A stretch of DNA of 64,000 nt from Hyparrhenia diplandra (GCA_015847255.1 JADLZK010002761.1:372001-436000); one strand, 5' to 3'. Shown: positions 11,221 through 22,958, counted from the stretch's first letter. The notes: generated by a model from the sequence alone, not told the origin. Program-made: numbers and translations.

Positions 11221-11735
11221 GCATTAACGGTCTGGGCTTTCGCAGCCTAACTACACAGGCCTGTTTCATCAGCCAAATCCCAAATAGAACGGGGGAGAAG
11301 GAGCCATTCTCAGCTTGGAATCCTCAATCATAGGTCCCGCGTACCACGGCACCGCCGGCCGATGACGAGTCCTAGGTCTTTGGCCGTCCCCCTTCTTGCT
11401 CTCGTCTCCTCCCATCTCCCTGCCTTCACCTCCTAAGCCGTATCTCTGCTGCTTTAGGTGCTGTTTGGTTGATAGTGACTAAACTTTTTTTTTTTAGTCC
11501 TAGGGACTAATAAAAAAAGTCCCTCCAAGAGAGTCTTTTTAGGGACTAATAGAGGAAAAGTCAAAAAAAGTCCCTCCCGTTTAGTTTGCTAGGGACTAAA
11601 AGAGACTTTTTAGTCCCAAGGACTAAAAAGTCCCTTAACCAAACATGCCCTTAGTGGCATGGCAGCCAGGTCGGATGATAAATGATGACCCACTTCCATT
11701 TCGTGCCCAGCGGCAGGTGTTTATTTCTTCGCCGA
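11221..11735 (+). repeat. Duplicated promoter/5' exon fragment of KIB copy 3 carrying a MITE
   Basis: The sequence from GGTCTGGGCTTTCGCAGCC to the GAGTCCTAGGTCTTTGGCC segment, and then the CCACTTCCATTTCGTGCCCAG segment, parallels the KIB copy 3 upstream region at about 11977-12460. There the matching motifs are GGTCTGGGCTTTTGCGGCC, GAGTCCGAGGTATTTGGCC and CCGCTTCCAGTTCGTGTCCAG. No KIB coding exon follows this copy, so it is a dead duplicate. The Tourist-like element at 11457-11650 separates its two halves. Confidence 0.55.
11457..11650. mobile_element. Tourist-like MITE (PIF/Harbinger-type)
   Basis: A non-coding 194-bp element. Its ends are imperfect inverted repeats (GGTGCTGTTTGGTT at the left; the reverse complement of the right end is GGGCATGTTTGGTT), flanked by TTA on both sides (11454-11456 and 11651-11653). 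The interior is a series of GGGACTAA/TTAGTCCC palindromes. TTA duplications and GG-starting termini fit the Tourist group. It needs a transposase from elsewhere. Confidence 0.65.
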
Positions 11736-11788
11736 CACACTTTTCTTAACTTATTTAATACCGTCATTCTAAAGCTAGAGCTAAAGTC

Positions 11789-11960
11789 ATACTGCTGCTG
11801 TGGGTCTGGTGGAATGAACGGAACAAATTTAGAGAAGAAGATCGGCTCTGGAGGTAGCATATGTGACTGCAGCATTGGCAGACAGAATTCAGACAAATGG
11901 CACCCAAAACCTATTGTCGGATTTCCGTCAGTGCCTGAAATGGGCCAAACCACAGCAAGG
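11789..11960 (+). pseudogene. Possible LINE ORF2 fragment
   Basis: One frame starting near 11789 reads LLLWVWWNERNKFREEDR, which resembles the segment between the reverse transcriptase and the RNase H-like tail of plant non-LTR retrotransposon proteins (W-x-W-W-x-x-R-N-K). It then meets stops. The rest of a LINE is absent. The assignment rests on one short motif. Confidence 0.35.
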
Positions 11961-12059
11961 AAGCTATGCACAAATGGTCTGGGCTTTTGCGGCCCAACTC
12001 TACAGGCCCGTTTTCAAAAAAATAAAATGCCAAAAAAAAAAAGGAAACAAACCAAAGTC

Positions 12060-14894
12060 TCCAGTCCACTCTCGAATCCCCATCGTCACGGCCGCCGCCC
12101 ACCACAGCAGTCACAGCACCGGCGGACGCCGCCGCCGCCGCCGAGTCCGAGGTATTTGGCCTCCCCACTTCTCCCTCTTCGATCCTCCATCTCCCTATGC
12201 CGTGTCCGGCCAAGGCCGTAATGCGTCTGCTGATTCAGTGGCAACCGGCTGGGTCTCTCCCGCACGCCTGGCCTAGCACGCACGCACGCATCCCCGTTTA
12301 TGCTAGCTGTTCTTGAATCACTGAATGCTTGCGATCTGTGTCGAGATGATGCTTCCATGGGTTTTGTAAGCATCAAAGGCTTATCACAGTCATCGTATGC
12401 TAAACGATGAGCCGCTTCCAGTTCGTGTCCAGCAGGTGCTTGTTTCTATGCCGACGCGCGCCCTCTCTCCTTGTTTTACCCTATTTATTTATTCAACAAA
12501 TTCTGGGAAGTTCCCAGTCCAATAGATTATCGTCAGTGCCAGAAGGGCATCACGTTTACAGTTCCCAAATCTCTTTGCCGGCAGGTTAGCTTGAACTGAA
12601 GGAACAACGCTGCTCAGTCCAAACAGATAGTTCATTAGGCACAAACTTAACTGAATCTTAGCTTGTTCCCTGCTACGGCAGATAGATATTGATAGCCTTT
12701 GTGCATGCCCACCAGCCATAGATTGCATACCCTCTCTCACTCAAGTGCAGCCTGAGAATTAATGCCATCATGGATCACCACACTTCTGCGTACTGTGCCA
12801 CCTGCCATCCTGAAACCAAAGATCTGTTTATAAGTTTCCACACTCTCCACGTCACCAAAAGCTAAATGTATTCAAAATTGTATTTCTTTTAGCAGAACCA
12901 GTGCCTAGAAACTGATTTAAATCCATTCACAGTGATTTGAGCACAACCGTATTTTTTTAGCACTACACACTAAAGGATAAGATGTCGTAGTCTCTTAATT
13001 TTATTGTTTTATGCTCTGCCTGATCATGCCCTGCTCCCATTCCTATTGCAGAATGGCACTAGTCCCAAGCTCACCGGCACCACAATGGTCGGACCTCCTG
13101 CCAGAGCTCCTTCGCCTGGTGTTCCTCCGCCTCCCGAAGCGCACTGACCGAGCCTTCTTCACTGCCGTCTGCCGCACGCGTGGTGCTCTGTGGCACGACA
13201 TTGCCACCTGCCACCGCCATCACCGGTGCCGTGGCTCCTGCTTCCGACGGCAGCGCCACCAGCATCCCTTGTGGCGAGACCTTCCAGCTGCCGGACAGCG
13301 TGCGCTACCACGCCTCCTATGGTGAGTGGCTCCTCCTATCGCGCCACGATGACAGCTGCTTCCTGATGAACCACTTCACCAAGCCCACCATGCCGCTTCC
13401 TAGCCTGTGTTTTCGTACAGCTACTACCAAGAGCCTGTGCAGTTTAATGAAATCATTAACTTTGATTGGGCATGGATGGACCACAAGGACACAGGCGAGA
13501 TATCTGTACTCTCATTAGTTGTGTGCTCAACTTGCCTTATCGCTGCAATACTCGCTGTTGGCAAGTTCGGTACAATTGCTCTATGCCGACCAGGGTCTGC
13601 TGCATGGTCAGTGAGTGCGCATGAGAAGTGCAGGTTCCTCTCACACATGGTCTTCTTCCAAGGGAAGCTCTACGCTCTTGGCACTGAGGTTCTTATTGCC
13701 ATTGACATTGTGGATGCGAATGATAGTGATGAGCCAAGGGTGTCTCTGATTGAGCACCTAATTGTGGGAGACTGCTTGCCAGCTCAAATATGTTACAGCC
13801 ATATGCATTACCTTATTGAATCCCGTGACACACTACTAATGATCCGTAGAACATATTCGTACAAAAGAGAAGATGACATTTTTGTGGTTAGTACCAACGA
13901 ATGTCAAGTGTTCGAGGCCGACTTTGAGCAGCTCTTGTGGGAAGAAGTGAAGACTTTGGGGAACAACCAAGCATTGTTCGTTGGGCAACGGTACTCCAGA
14001 GTTGTCCATGTGTCTCCATACGATGTTTCAAGGGACTGTGTCTTCTTCGTGGATGATTCTCCCAAGTGGATGGTGTGGGAAACAACTGAATCTTGTGGAG
14101 TATATGACATGAAAGATGATAAGGTCTATTCAACCTTGCCTGTGGTGTCATGGAAGAGTGGTAAAGTCCCAGCAACCTTGATTTTGTCACAGGGTAAGTG
14201 CTTTCGTTCTTCTTTTTTTGGCAGGCTTTACGAAAAGATAAAAATAAATATACTATGATTTTTTCTTAGAAGAAGAATCAAATTATTTCTCGCAGACCAC
14301 CTGTAGTTGTAATTTCTTACCCACATGTTTAAATGTTAAGCGTAGATAACTTGAGTCCTAAATCATGTAGATCACTAAAATAATACAATCATCCAGTATG
14401 AACAGGGGAAAAATATGCTTATATTGGAATCCAATGAGCAAGCATAGGTGTGCAATAATACACAGGCATCATATTTATATTATACAGTATACGGATCTTT
14501 TGTTTCATTGAAGCTAAAAGACGGTGAAACTTACCTAATATAATCATATTGAGGAGTATATCAGGTTTATATTCTTAGGTCCAGAATCATGTGAAAAATG
14601 AAGTGATTTTTTTGTTTTCTAGATGAATGTGATAGCATATGCTAGTGAAAATGTGTCTTTTTTTTTCCTTCCTGAAGATATATCTCTTATCCTGAAGGAG
14701 GATGGTTCACTGTTGCTATCCTAACATCTTTAAACAATATAGCATTAGATGTGGCTTAGAATATATTGATTTACAATTTCACATAAGTTTTTCGCTCATT
14801 AAAAACAAAACATGTTTGTCTTTTGACCAATGTCATATGCTTCAGTCTGATGGTTTTTCCAAATGCAGGTGAGACAGATAAGTTGCAAACATAA
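12060..14894 (+). pseudogene. KIB1-4 (DUF295) F-box gene, KIB copy 3, two frameshifts
   Basis: The leader exon (about 12060-12151) ends at donor GAG|GTATTT. A 0.9-kb intron ends at 13051 and ATG is at 13053. The N terminus is an F-box (WSDLLPELLRLVFLRLPKRT, then FFTAVCRTRGALW). The frame then moves +1 near 13200 (CGETFQLPDSVRYHASYGEW) and back near 13405, where a T run differs from the equivalent place in copy 2. From 13407 it is open for more than 260 codons: LCRPGSAAWSVSAHEKCRFL, HMVFFQGKLYALGTE, IAIDIVDANDSDEPRVSLIE, CQVFEADFEQLLWEEVKTLG, VHVSPYDVSRDCVFFVDD. The donor follows at 14193, and exon 2 (14869-14894) reads GETDKLQT and stop. This is the best preserved full copy; the two shifts compensate in frame, so a protein with a scrambled 65-70 residue segment is possible. 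Expression cannot be inferred. Confidence 0.75.
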
Positions 14895-16040
14895 GGGGAA
14901 GGTCTACAAGAGATTGTGGAACCTGGGGAGGATCCTAATGCGTATGTGTGGAGGGACTTGTTCTGCTGGTGTATCTACTCTGTTCAGCACAGCTGCTGGA
15001 AAAGGGTGAAATAAATCTCCACGCCCTCCTATCTTCCTACATATGGCGCAAATGGCTTTGATGTCAGTTTGTTGATTTGGGTATCACTTGGATTGGTATG
15101 GTATCTACATGAAAACAATAACTAGCATGTTGCCTGATGCCTGGCACGGTGCTTGGGTTCTTTGTGTGTGTGTGTGTGTGTGTGTGTGCAGTGTTGCTTC
15201 AAAGTTCAGGCGCCCGTTCTATTTGCTTCAAGTTATTATTGCTAGGAACGCTGTGTCTTGTTGGCTAACTGCTTGAACAGTGGTCATAATATAATGCTTC
15301 TGGGTTTGTCTCCGTTTCTGAATCCCAGTTTTCCCAGTAGTCCTACGGCAACACACCCAAACACATAAATGGAGGGACGGGTCATTGAGATGGATTTCCA
15401 TGGCGTTTCAGCTTTCAAATTCTGGAACTCCCCTTGTGAAGAATATGTTTTAGGACACAACACTAATTATTCTGTGTGGATGAAATAGAGCTCCCTCTTG
15501 TGAAAACGCCGACATCCAAAAACAAGTATAAAGACAATGTGTTCAACGGTACTAGCTAGTCAATGACAAAGCATATATCAGATGATGTATCTACCAATTG
15601 TCCGCTAGCATTTGTGCCAATGCAAAATCATGAATCGAATTATTACACCCATATTGTTTCAAATTAATTAAGAAGCATTTTCCATCTTCAACGAAAATAG
15701 ATTACTCCCAATCTAACACAATAGCTTACTCCCTTATTGATCGACACTTAGCGATAATAACATATATACAAACTCTCTACTCTTGAATCTAATATTAAAT
15801 GAAGCTCAACTTGCAAAGAAGAACACACACGCTCAATGTATATATATTACCTGATATGAAGTTACTAATATCTTGCTTGACATATATATCAGAGTACCAG
15901 ATTCAGAAACAAACATAAGTTCATCTTCTCACTAGAATCTCAAATAGACATCAGATAAGACATAATACTAATAATACTAGCTAGCCATAGACGCCAACGA
16001 ACCCCTGCCAAAGGAGAGCAATTCAAACGTGGGCGACGCC
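14895..16040. other. KIB copy 3 3' UTR and spacer with (TG)n microsatellite
   Basis: 14895-15300 parallels the 3' UTR of KIB copies 1 and 2 (GAGATTGTGGAACCTGGGGA and GTGAAATAAATCTCC). A perfect (TG)n run occupies about 15163-15188. The remaining sequence to 16040 is AT-rich with no recognised gene. Confidence 0.55.
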
Positions 16041-16452
16041 CTATTCCTCTGGAACGGCTGAAGGCGGCGGAGCAGACGCCGGCGACAGCTCCAGTTGTTG
16101 CATGGGTCCTGAGACGACATCGACAGCGGCTTGGGATCGGGACCTGTTGTATCGGTAGGCGCTAGTCCACAGCTCCCCCGACGTACCTAGCGAAGACGTC
16201 GGACCGCTCCTCGTCGGTATCCAGGGACTTGCCGTCGGCGTACGCGGAGGCTGCGGCGAAGGCCTCGGCCTCCGCGGCGGCGGCGATGCGACTGGCCTCA
16301 GGCTCCGGGATCACGACGTGGCGCCCCGGCAAGGCGCCTAGGAGCCCAGCCATCCTCTGCGCGACCACGACCACGGTCCCGTCGCGCCTGCTCTGCGACA
16401 GCGGCCACCTCGCCACCGGTTTGTTCAACCTCGCCCTCACCACCGGCGGCAT
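16041..16452 (-). CDS. WPP-domain protein (nuclear-envelope targeting), possible frameshift at C terminus
   Basis: The start at 16452 gives a 96-residue reading frame ending at 16162. Residues about 15-75 resemble a WPP domain: RWPLSQSRRDGTVVVV, then the helix AQRMAGLL, then a segment ending EASRIAAAAEAEAFAAASA, close to the family pattern of WPP-x-x-R-R-D-x-V followed by an I-E-x-E-A-F-type segment. WPP proteins such as MAF1 and WPP1/2 anchor at the plant nuclear envelope and, in RanGAP, target it there. The first frame stops abruptly after RYVGGAVD. The overlapping frame continues from about 16165 to a TAG at 16041 with a proline/alanine-rich tail (NRSRSQAAVDVVSGPMQQ, then SPASAPPPSAVPEE), as expected of the family's C terminus. 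A 1-bp error or lesion near 16165-16190 is likely. The WPP tryptophan is followed by PL instead of PP. Confidence 0.6.
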
Positions 16453-16941
16453 CGTGACCTTCTCCCTGGTTTACAAGATCGAGTTGGCGAGGAAATTAGT
16501 TTTGGGATTTTGTTCATGGATTGATTGACTCACGATTCAGTTATATACCTTGCCCACGTTACACCGACTTCGGTCCATATACCAAAAGCCCAACATCCTA
16601 ACCGATCCCGACCAAACTCCTGTACTCTTCGCTGTTGTCGGATATGCTACAGTTCCCCTCCTTGCTTCGTATTGACTCTCTGTGACAGAGGCCTCAGGGA
16701 TTGAAGGGTCAGATCTCCCCACAACGGTGCGCACCCAGCGGTCGCCGGAGCTAGCTGAGGTCGCGTAGTTCGCCATCGTCGCAGCTCGATCACGCCTTCC
16801 CATCTATTCGGTTGGGCCTTAATTAGGTCTAACGGCCCAAACACCCTATTTTTTATTTGATTTTCTTACTTTCGCACGTCTATATAAGTATCAAGTACTT
16901 CTCTGCTGTTGACTTTGTTCATGAAAAAGAGCTCAAATGTT

Positions 16942-17250
16942 TTTTTTTTTTTGAGAATGACACAGTACAACGCAGACGCCACAATACGCACGCACACTCA
17001 TCCCTATGAACACACATACACAAACCCTACCCCTATGAGCACCTCCTCAAGGACTGAGCACCCGGCAGATCTGGAGATTCTCGAAGTCACCATTGGCGCC
17101 TCGTCGCCGACGGAACGCCGCTACCACTTAATGCATAACACCGAAAATCCTGGGGAAAATCCCAAGAAAAGGTGCAAGCACCAGGATTTGAACCCTGGTG
17201 GGTAGCGCCCCATTTGGACCGTCCTATCATTGGACTACAAGCCAATTCGC
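16942..17250 (-). mobile_element. tRNA-derived SINE with intact target-site duplication
   Basis: On the minus strand the head (from 17250) carries an A-box-like segment (TTGTAGTCCAATGATAGG) and a B box (GGGTTCAAATCCTGG, near 17190-17204), as in tRNA-derived Pol III promoters. The element ends in an A tail, seen on the plus strand as a T run at 16940-16952. It is flanked by a perfect 17-bp direct repeat AAAAGAGCTCAAATGTT at 16925-16941 and 17251-17267. Length is about 309 bp. It has no coding capacity and depends on a LINE reverse transcriptase. Confidence 0.85.
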
Positions 17251-17267
17251 AAAAGAGCTCAAATGTT

Positions 17268-18599
17268 GATGCTCATGTAATAGTTAGAAGTTTAGTGCTA
17301 TTAGAGATGGGCAGGTATGTCTGGTTTTCGTCACCGCCTGAGGGCGTTTGTAATTCTGTAAACCACACTATATGAATAAAGTCAGTGGTGTTGCCTCAAA
17401 AAAAACAATCAAGTACACGAATATATGAGTAGTCTGCTAAAAAATGAACATATGATTATGAAGTAGGGTTTAATAATAGTGGTGCATCGTTTGTAATAAT
17501 AGTGGTGACAATCGGGTGGTGATGAGGAGTCATCAAACATCATGACTACTTGGGTTAAGCGGTTAAGCCTGAAAGAGAGAGATCATAGGGTTGATTGAAG
17601 TGAAATCTAAGAGATGAAAGACTTGTGACGAATTAAGATGAGACGGCTTTGTCCTTTGAGTTAGCACACACTAGAACCTCCTAACTTTTAGACACATTTT
17701 TCACAAATACTTGCGCGGACTGTCCACGGTACAAATCACCAAACAGCCAAAACAACATAGGGTCATATTCACTTGACCGTGGACCATCCTTGATACATTG
17801 TAAGACTGTAAAAGTAGATTGACTTTGTACGTGTCGATTAATATGTTGGTTATAGAACTCAATCGGCCATGATCCTCTCTTATATTAATAAAGGGTGGTC
17901 TTAATTACCCAATAAAAACCTCTCCCAAGATGTATCCAAGTTTCTCATGACATCGGATAGATCAGGATCAAAACAGGAAGGTTTGAGACTCAGAACTACC
18001 AAAGCCGACTTGAGCCTATTTGGAAACCGTCCTGAGATTGTTTTGGCTAGAAACTAGGAAAATAAGCCTGATCCTATTCGAAACCGTCTTGAGCCTATTT
18101 TGGTAGGGTTCACCCATATATCCCAAAAATTTGAAATTTTTAATCCAAACTCTATTCAGTATATGCATTATCATCGTATCGATGTCACAATGTGGTATCC
18201 ATTCGAGCAGAGCCAATTTTTGGCGCTCTGGCTCGGGTGTTAAAACGGCTCCTACTCTGACTCCGCACATACATTGGAGGGCAGAAACACTCCTTTGTGT
18301 CATCTTGTTTGGTGTGGCTTTGTTCCCCTGCTCCGATGCTAGAGCCACAGTTGCACGTGGAGCCGGTGAGGAAGCTACACCAAGTAGATCCTTACATGTT
18401 CCATTAGTAAAGTAAATGAGAAGTCAAGGAAAATATTTGTACCAATCAATTTCTTATATATTCTTGTGTGAATTTGAGAGAGCCAAAGAGTTATTGGGTG
18501 GAATGGAACATCATGCTTCGTTTGTGGGAATTTGAGGGAGCCAAAGCCTATTTTTTTGAAAGTGTCTGGTTGAAGTCAATTTGACGATGAATCTGGCCA
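17268..18599. other. Intergenic, no gene recognised
   Basis: AT-rich sequence without a supportable coding exon. At 17330-17400 an AATAAAG signal and a short A run look like an old transcript 3' end. Near 18000-18100 a segment with repeated GAGCCTATTT(G)G-type motifs is present but has no clear termini. Confidence 0.4.
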
Positions 18600-18985
18600 T
18601 AGGTCGCATTCGGCCCAGACCTACTAGTCACCGCGCTCCTCCGTATATAAGCAGTAGTCGTGACGCCCCTCTCCAAACCCTAATAAAAATCCCCCCCCCC
18701 CGTCGCGCCTCTCTCTCGATTGGTCGCCGCTCCCCCGCCTCCCTCCCGGCTCCTCGCCCGACCGTGTCCCCGACAACCAACGCCCCCAACTCCAGTGACC
18801 TCACCGCTTCCCTACCTCACCCCGAGCCTCTTGATCCCACCCTTTTCCCTATCTCTCCTCTCGGTGACCATGTGAGTTCATGTCCCCGTCGACCCTCCAC
18901 CGTCTCTAGATGTCTTTGCTAATCCGTGTGTCATTGCCTTTGCGTGGTCCTCTTCTTCTCCAGCGTCGGGCTCCAGTTGCGCAGG
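18600..18985 (+). promoter_or_regulatory. Plant promoter and 5' leader exon(s), gene body displaced
   Basis: A TATA box (CGTATATAAGC near 18642) is followed by a telo-box (AAACCCTAA near 18676), a C-run and a CT-rich leader, which is typical of grass housekeeping 5' UTRs. Plausible splice signals are a donor CCAT|GTGAGT near 18868, an acceptor TTCTCCAG near 18962 and a donor GCGCAG|GTAAGA at about 18985. No clear protein-coding exon follows before the copia element at 19425. Removing that element puts the last donor about 865 bp upstream of the KIB copy 4 start, similar to the 5' intron of KIB copy 3. Confidence 0.45.
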
Positions 18986-19186
18986 TAAGAACTGTAACCC
19001 CGCTTCCCATTTATTTCAGTTCATTAGATGCAATGCAATTAGTCGGTTTTCAGCTGGTTGTTATATATGCTTAATCATATTTCCGCTATGCTCATTTTCT
19101 GATTCCTCGGAGTCGTATCCGATGTCATATTTTTGTGCATCAGCAAATCCATGTTTCCTTTTGTGTTGTGCCTCAACACTATAGTG

Positions 19187-19262
19187 TTAGTGTGTGTGTG
19201 TGTGTGTGTATTACGTAAGGCGTGCGTGCGTGTGTGTGTGTGGGCGCGCGCGTGTGTATGTG
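19187..19262. repeat. Compound (TG)n/(CG)n microsatellite
   Basis: Alternating TG and CGTG runs, interrupted by ATTACGTAAGGCG. Alternating purine-pyrimidine tracts of this kind can adopt Z-DNA and are prone to slippage. Confidence 0.8.
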
Positions 19263-19424
19263 TCAGTTTGGTAGGACAAATAAACCCCTCAATCAATTGC
19301 AAGTTCGCTTCTTCTATTGCCAAAGTAATAACTAACTAATTATATATACCAAGTACAACTTTAGGCAAGCTCTTTATCTTAAATCAATCCATTCTCCGAT
19401 GTTACACCGCCATATATGACCTAG

Positions 19425-22400
19425 TGAAAGGTCCTAATGGCTAGAGAGGGGGGTGAATAGCCTATTAAAAATTCTACAAACAACACTAAGCAAGGCGGTT
19501 AGTAAATAAGACGGCGTAGCGAATAAGCAAATACTTCAAGCTAATTACGCAAGCCTCCTAGCAATTCTAGTAATTCTAATATCTCTAATCACAAGCAAAG
19601 GCTAGGTCGCTAAGTTACTCCTAGGTGGACAAGTAGTTCTAACTAATTCTACCACTAGAGCTAACAATGCTAAGCAAACTAAACTAGCTACGCAAGTTAA
19701 CAAACTAAGCACCTGTTGACACTTGTTATACTATAAATTTTTAAGTTATTTAATATGAATTAAGGGCTAAAGTCAAAGACTAAACATAAGTCTAGGGGTC
19801 TAACTAACATAATTCCACGAGTTTTGGTATTCTGTGACTTTCCAGGGACTTGATAGGAAAATACAGAGAATAATGGAGAAGGTTCCGAATACTCAAGACA
19901 ATTACAAGGCAAATAAAGACCAAACTTATCCGTGAAGCAAATCAACCCGAAAAAGTGGACTAAAACATTCTAGAAGATACCAGAGGACACCAGAGAAGAC
20001 GGAAGCCGAGGTGGCACTCCACCCCGGGCGCCGCCATTGCCATGTAGGCCGGCCGCCAGGTGGGGTCACCCAATCGCCCTCACATTTTTATGTCGGTTTA
20101 CCACCGACTTTAAGGTTGTATCTACACCATTGTTGAAGGTCGGTTTGATCCAAGGGTTGATGTTCATCGCCAAGTACTATATAAGAAGACCGGTGACCCC
20201 GAGGCTAACAAAAAATTCATTATCAATCATATTCATCCAAGTCCGACCAAGTCTAGACCTTAGCTCTAGTTCATACTAGAAGTAGATTAGCTACATAACT
20301 AGTTCTAGTTGAAGATCAAGTTCATCTTGAGTTCCCGATAGTCAAGAAGTAGCAAGGATCGTTCTTGAGACTTCTCTCTTGTATTCAATCTCAGAAGTTC
20401 TCTTATATTTAGAATACAATTGTTATGGCTTTGATCTTTATAATTATTATATTCTTGTTGCTATGTGTTTATGCTTGCTATGATTATATATTTAGTTTAG
20501 TAAGATTGCTTTATATTTTATGCATGGAATTGTATAGCACTCATATAGATGATCACTATTTGGGTGATAAGCAATGTGTAAACGTGGTGTTTATACAACG
20601 TTTATCCGCAATTGCACCCTACATTTTGGGTCGTGTGGTAGATCGCGGGGGTGACAACCCTGTTGAGTCCTTTGGAGTCCACCCTCCGAATGTAGGACAC
20701 GCCGAGCTTTTAATTACGAAGATGAACAAGTTTTCGTCCTTGCTTGTCTTTGGTAATGCTTGCCATGTATAGAAGTAATCTAATCTTGCCATGATAGCTA
20801 GATGTATTGCACTAATTGTAGTAATCATAGATGTATATTAATTAAGAGTATCTTAGGAATATTCATTCTAGTCTAATTTATAACATGCTAATTGCTTGTA
20901 TGATATTAGTGGCATAGGTTAATCCTAGACTTGGACAATTATCATTATATTATTTATCTTTATCTTGGACTTATCCTGTTGAGTTATGTTTGATGCTCAT
21001 GGCTACTCTGCATTATAATATTGTAAAGTGAATGATCTCATAAATAAATCATATTATAAAATCATTAGATAGCTCTTATATCTCTACCTTTCCATAGACT
21101 CCCTTCCCCGTGGTAAAATATAAATACGATACGGATTACTCCCGGTGAAGTGCTACAATTGGTATTTCTATCTGTGCGCTTGCAGATATCATGTTCAATC
21201 TTTTATCAAGGCCAATCTATAAATACCATGCCCCGCATTTCTTTGAGCGTTATTGCTAGGGTGACAGACTAGTGTATAGGTAATGCCTAGAAATAAGTGG
21301 TATACCTTGAGTTCATATCCTGGTGAGATTAATTCCACTATGGATAATGTGGCTAAGCTACATCCCACTACTAACACCGCCTAACTTCACTTTATTGGAT
21401 CATGAGGTTAATCCCATATCCAAGCTAACATGATTAGATAGATATCCCATATATATTTCTCTCGCCTTCCTAATTAGGATCGTGTTAGAAATATCAAAAG
21501 CACCTAACAAGATATATTACTAAAGTAATGCAAGGGAGTGCTAGAATACAATACCACCGATGTAGTGTCGAGGTTGTTGCCAATCACCGTGATCACAAAG
21601 AAATCTCCAACGAGCAAGAACAAGTGACACGATGATTTTTTACCGAGTTTCATGTGCTTGCCAAGACGCTAAGTCCCCGCTGTGGCGACACACCCACTTG
21701 ATGGTTGCTAAGCTTAATGGCCGGTGCCAAATCCCCTGGGAGCTCAAGCACACCAAACACAAGAGGGGGCCAAACAAGCCACGAGCAATCCACTAGTGCT
21801 CCTTTCGTGAATCTCCCGCGGGATAAGGAACGACCCCTCACAATCACCACCGGTGTGGCCTCGAACAAGCTCCAATCGAGCTCAACACCGCCTCTTGCTC
21901 CAAGCCGCTAGGGAACCGGGAAAATTCCTAAGATAATAAGAATCCCGCGGCTTCTCCAAGGATGAAGTGCTTCTAAATGCAACCGATGCAAGCAATGCAC
22001 TTCTATCTCTCTCAATCTCACCAAGAATCTGAATTAGTGATGAGGAGATGAGTGGAGAGGAGTCTCAAATGCTCACAAGCAGGTTAGAGTGTTCAAATGT
22101 GCAAGAGAGAGCTCAATGAACCGTCCATCCAAGTATATATAGAGCTTCCTCGAAATAGAGCCGTTGCTCTAAAAAAATTTGCTCAAGGGGTGGGGACGCG
22201 ATCGACCGGACGCACCAGGCCGGGTCCGATGCAGCGTCCGGTCATCGCTTCCGGTCGCTACCGACAAGGCCTGGACCCACGGCTGACAGCACCTGACGTG
22301 CGTCCGGTCGGTGGTTCCGGTGCCTGCGTCCGGTCAAAATCCCGAGCCAAGCTCAAAAACATGGCTACTGGAATTTTGATCGGACCCGACCACCGGACCC

Positions 22401-22958
22401 ACCGGTGCGCGGCGCCCGGTCGCACTCGCGCGTCCGTCCAGCGTCCGGTCGGTAATTTCAGCTTGTTCTTCATCTTATTGTCGCCCATTGCTCCAACCTT
22501 GCTTCGTCTCTTGCCATAAGTTGCCAACACGTTCAAGATGATCACGTTATCATGCATGTTAGCTCATCGATAAGTTAGGCAAGATCGAAGTTAGTGCTCT
22601 CATTGTCCTAAATGCAATATGCAAGTCAATTGGACCTAGAAGCACTTCACCAAAGGATTGTCACGGCATCCCCTCTTGATAGTCGGCTATCTATCCTATA
22701 ATGTGATCACACGCTCTATCATGTCTTGATCACCGAAAGGAAAAACCCTATCAAGTATACCTTTGCCTTGATCTCTCGGGTTCCTCTCAAGCCGATCACC
22801 GAGCTTGACGATCCATCAAGTCGTCCACCGACATTGTCCATGTTCATGATCATCATGCTCCTTGTCATCCATCTAATCCTATCTCAAGTCATCACTTAGA
22901 GTAAAGGATTAGTACCACAAGTGTGTCATCAATTTCCAAAACCAAACATGAGATTTCA
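19425..22958 (-). repeat. 3' LTR of the Sirevirus-like element, split by a solo LTR
   Basis: Matches the 5' LTR from TGAAAGGTCCTAATGGC to GAGATTTCA. The match is interrupted by the 1786-bp insertion at 19714-21499. The CpG-rich block is at about 22185-22460 and the TATA box near 22133-22142. Confidence 0.88.
19714..21499 (+). mobile_element. Solo LTR of the 39-61 kb gypsy family
   Basis: 1786 bp beginning TGTTGACACTTGTTATAC and ending ATATCAAAA, flanked by GCACC on both sides (19709-19713 and 21500-21504). It matches both LTRs of the element at 39215-60884 along its length. The empty site is visible in the intact copia 5' LTR near 31331. It arose by insertion followed by LTR-LTR recombination. 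It contains the 115-codon frame also found in the other LTR copies (20425-20772). Confidence 0.88.

Noticed and set aside
11682..12276. Two overlapping plus-strand ORFs of 137-179 codons
   Set aside because: They run across a LINE-like fragment, a splice donor and the KIB copy 3 leader, and show no protein domain of their own.
16537..16803. Minus-strand ORF upstream of the WPP gene as a second gene or N-terminal extension
   Set aside because: No recognisable domain and not in frame with the WPP domain; more likely promoter or leader DNA.
17172..17214. Possible tRNA gene (good B box)
   Set aside because: The B box belongs to the head of the SINE; no complete cloverleaf can be drawn and the sequence is flanked by the SINE target duplication.
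18000..18115. Small inverted-repeat element around ACTACCAAAG..TTTTGGTAGGG
   Set aside because: The inverted match is short and imperfect and no target duplication could be seen.
19075..19339. ORFs of 68-82 codons in the (TG)n region
   Set aside because: Produced by the dinucleotide repeat; composition is only Cys/Val or His/Thr.
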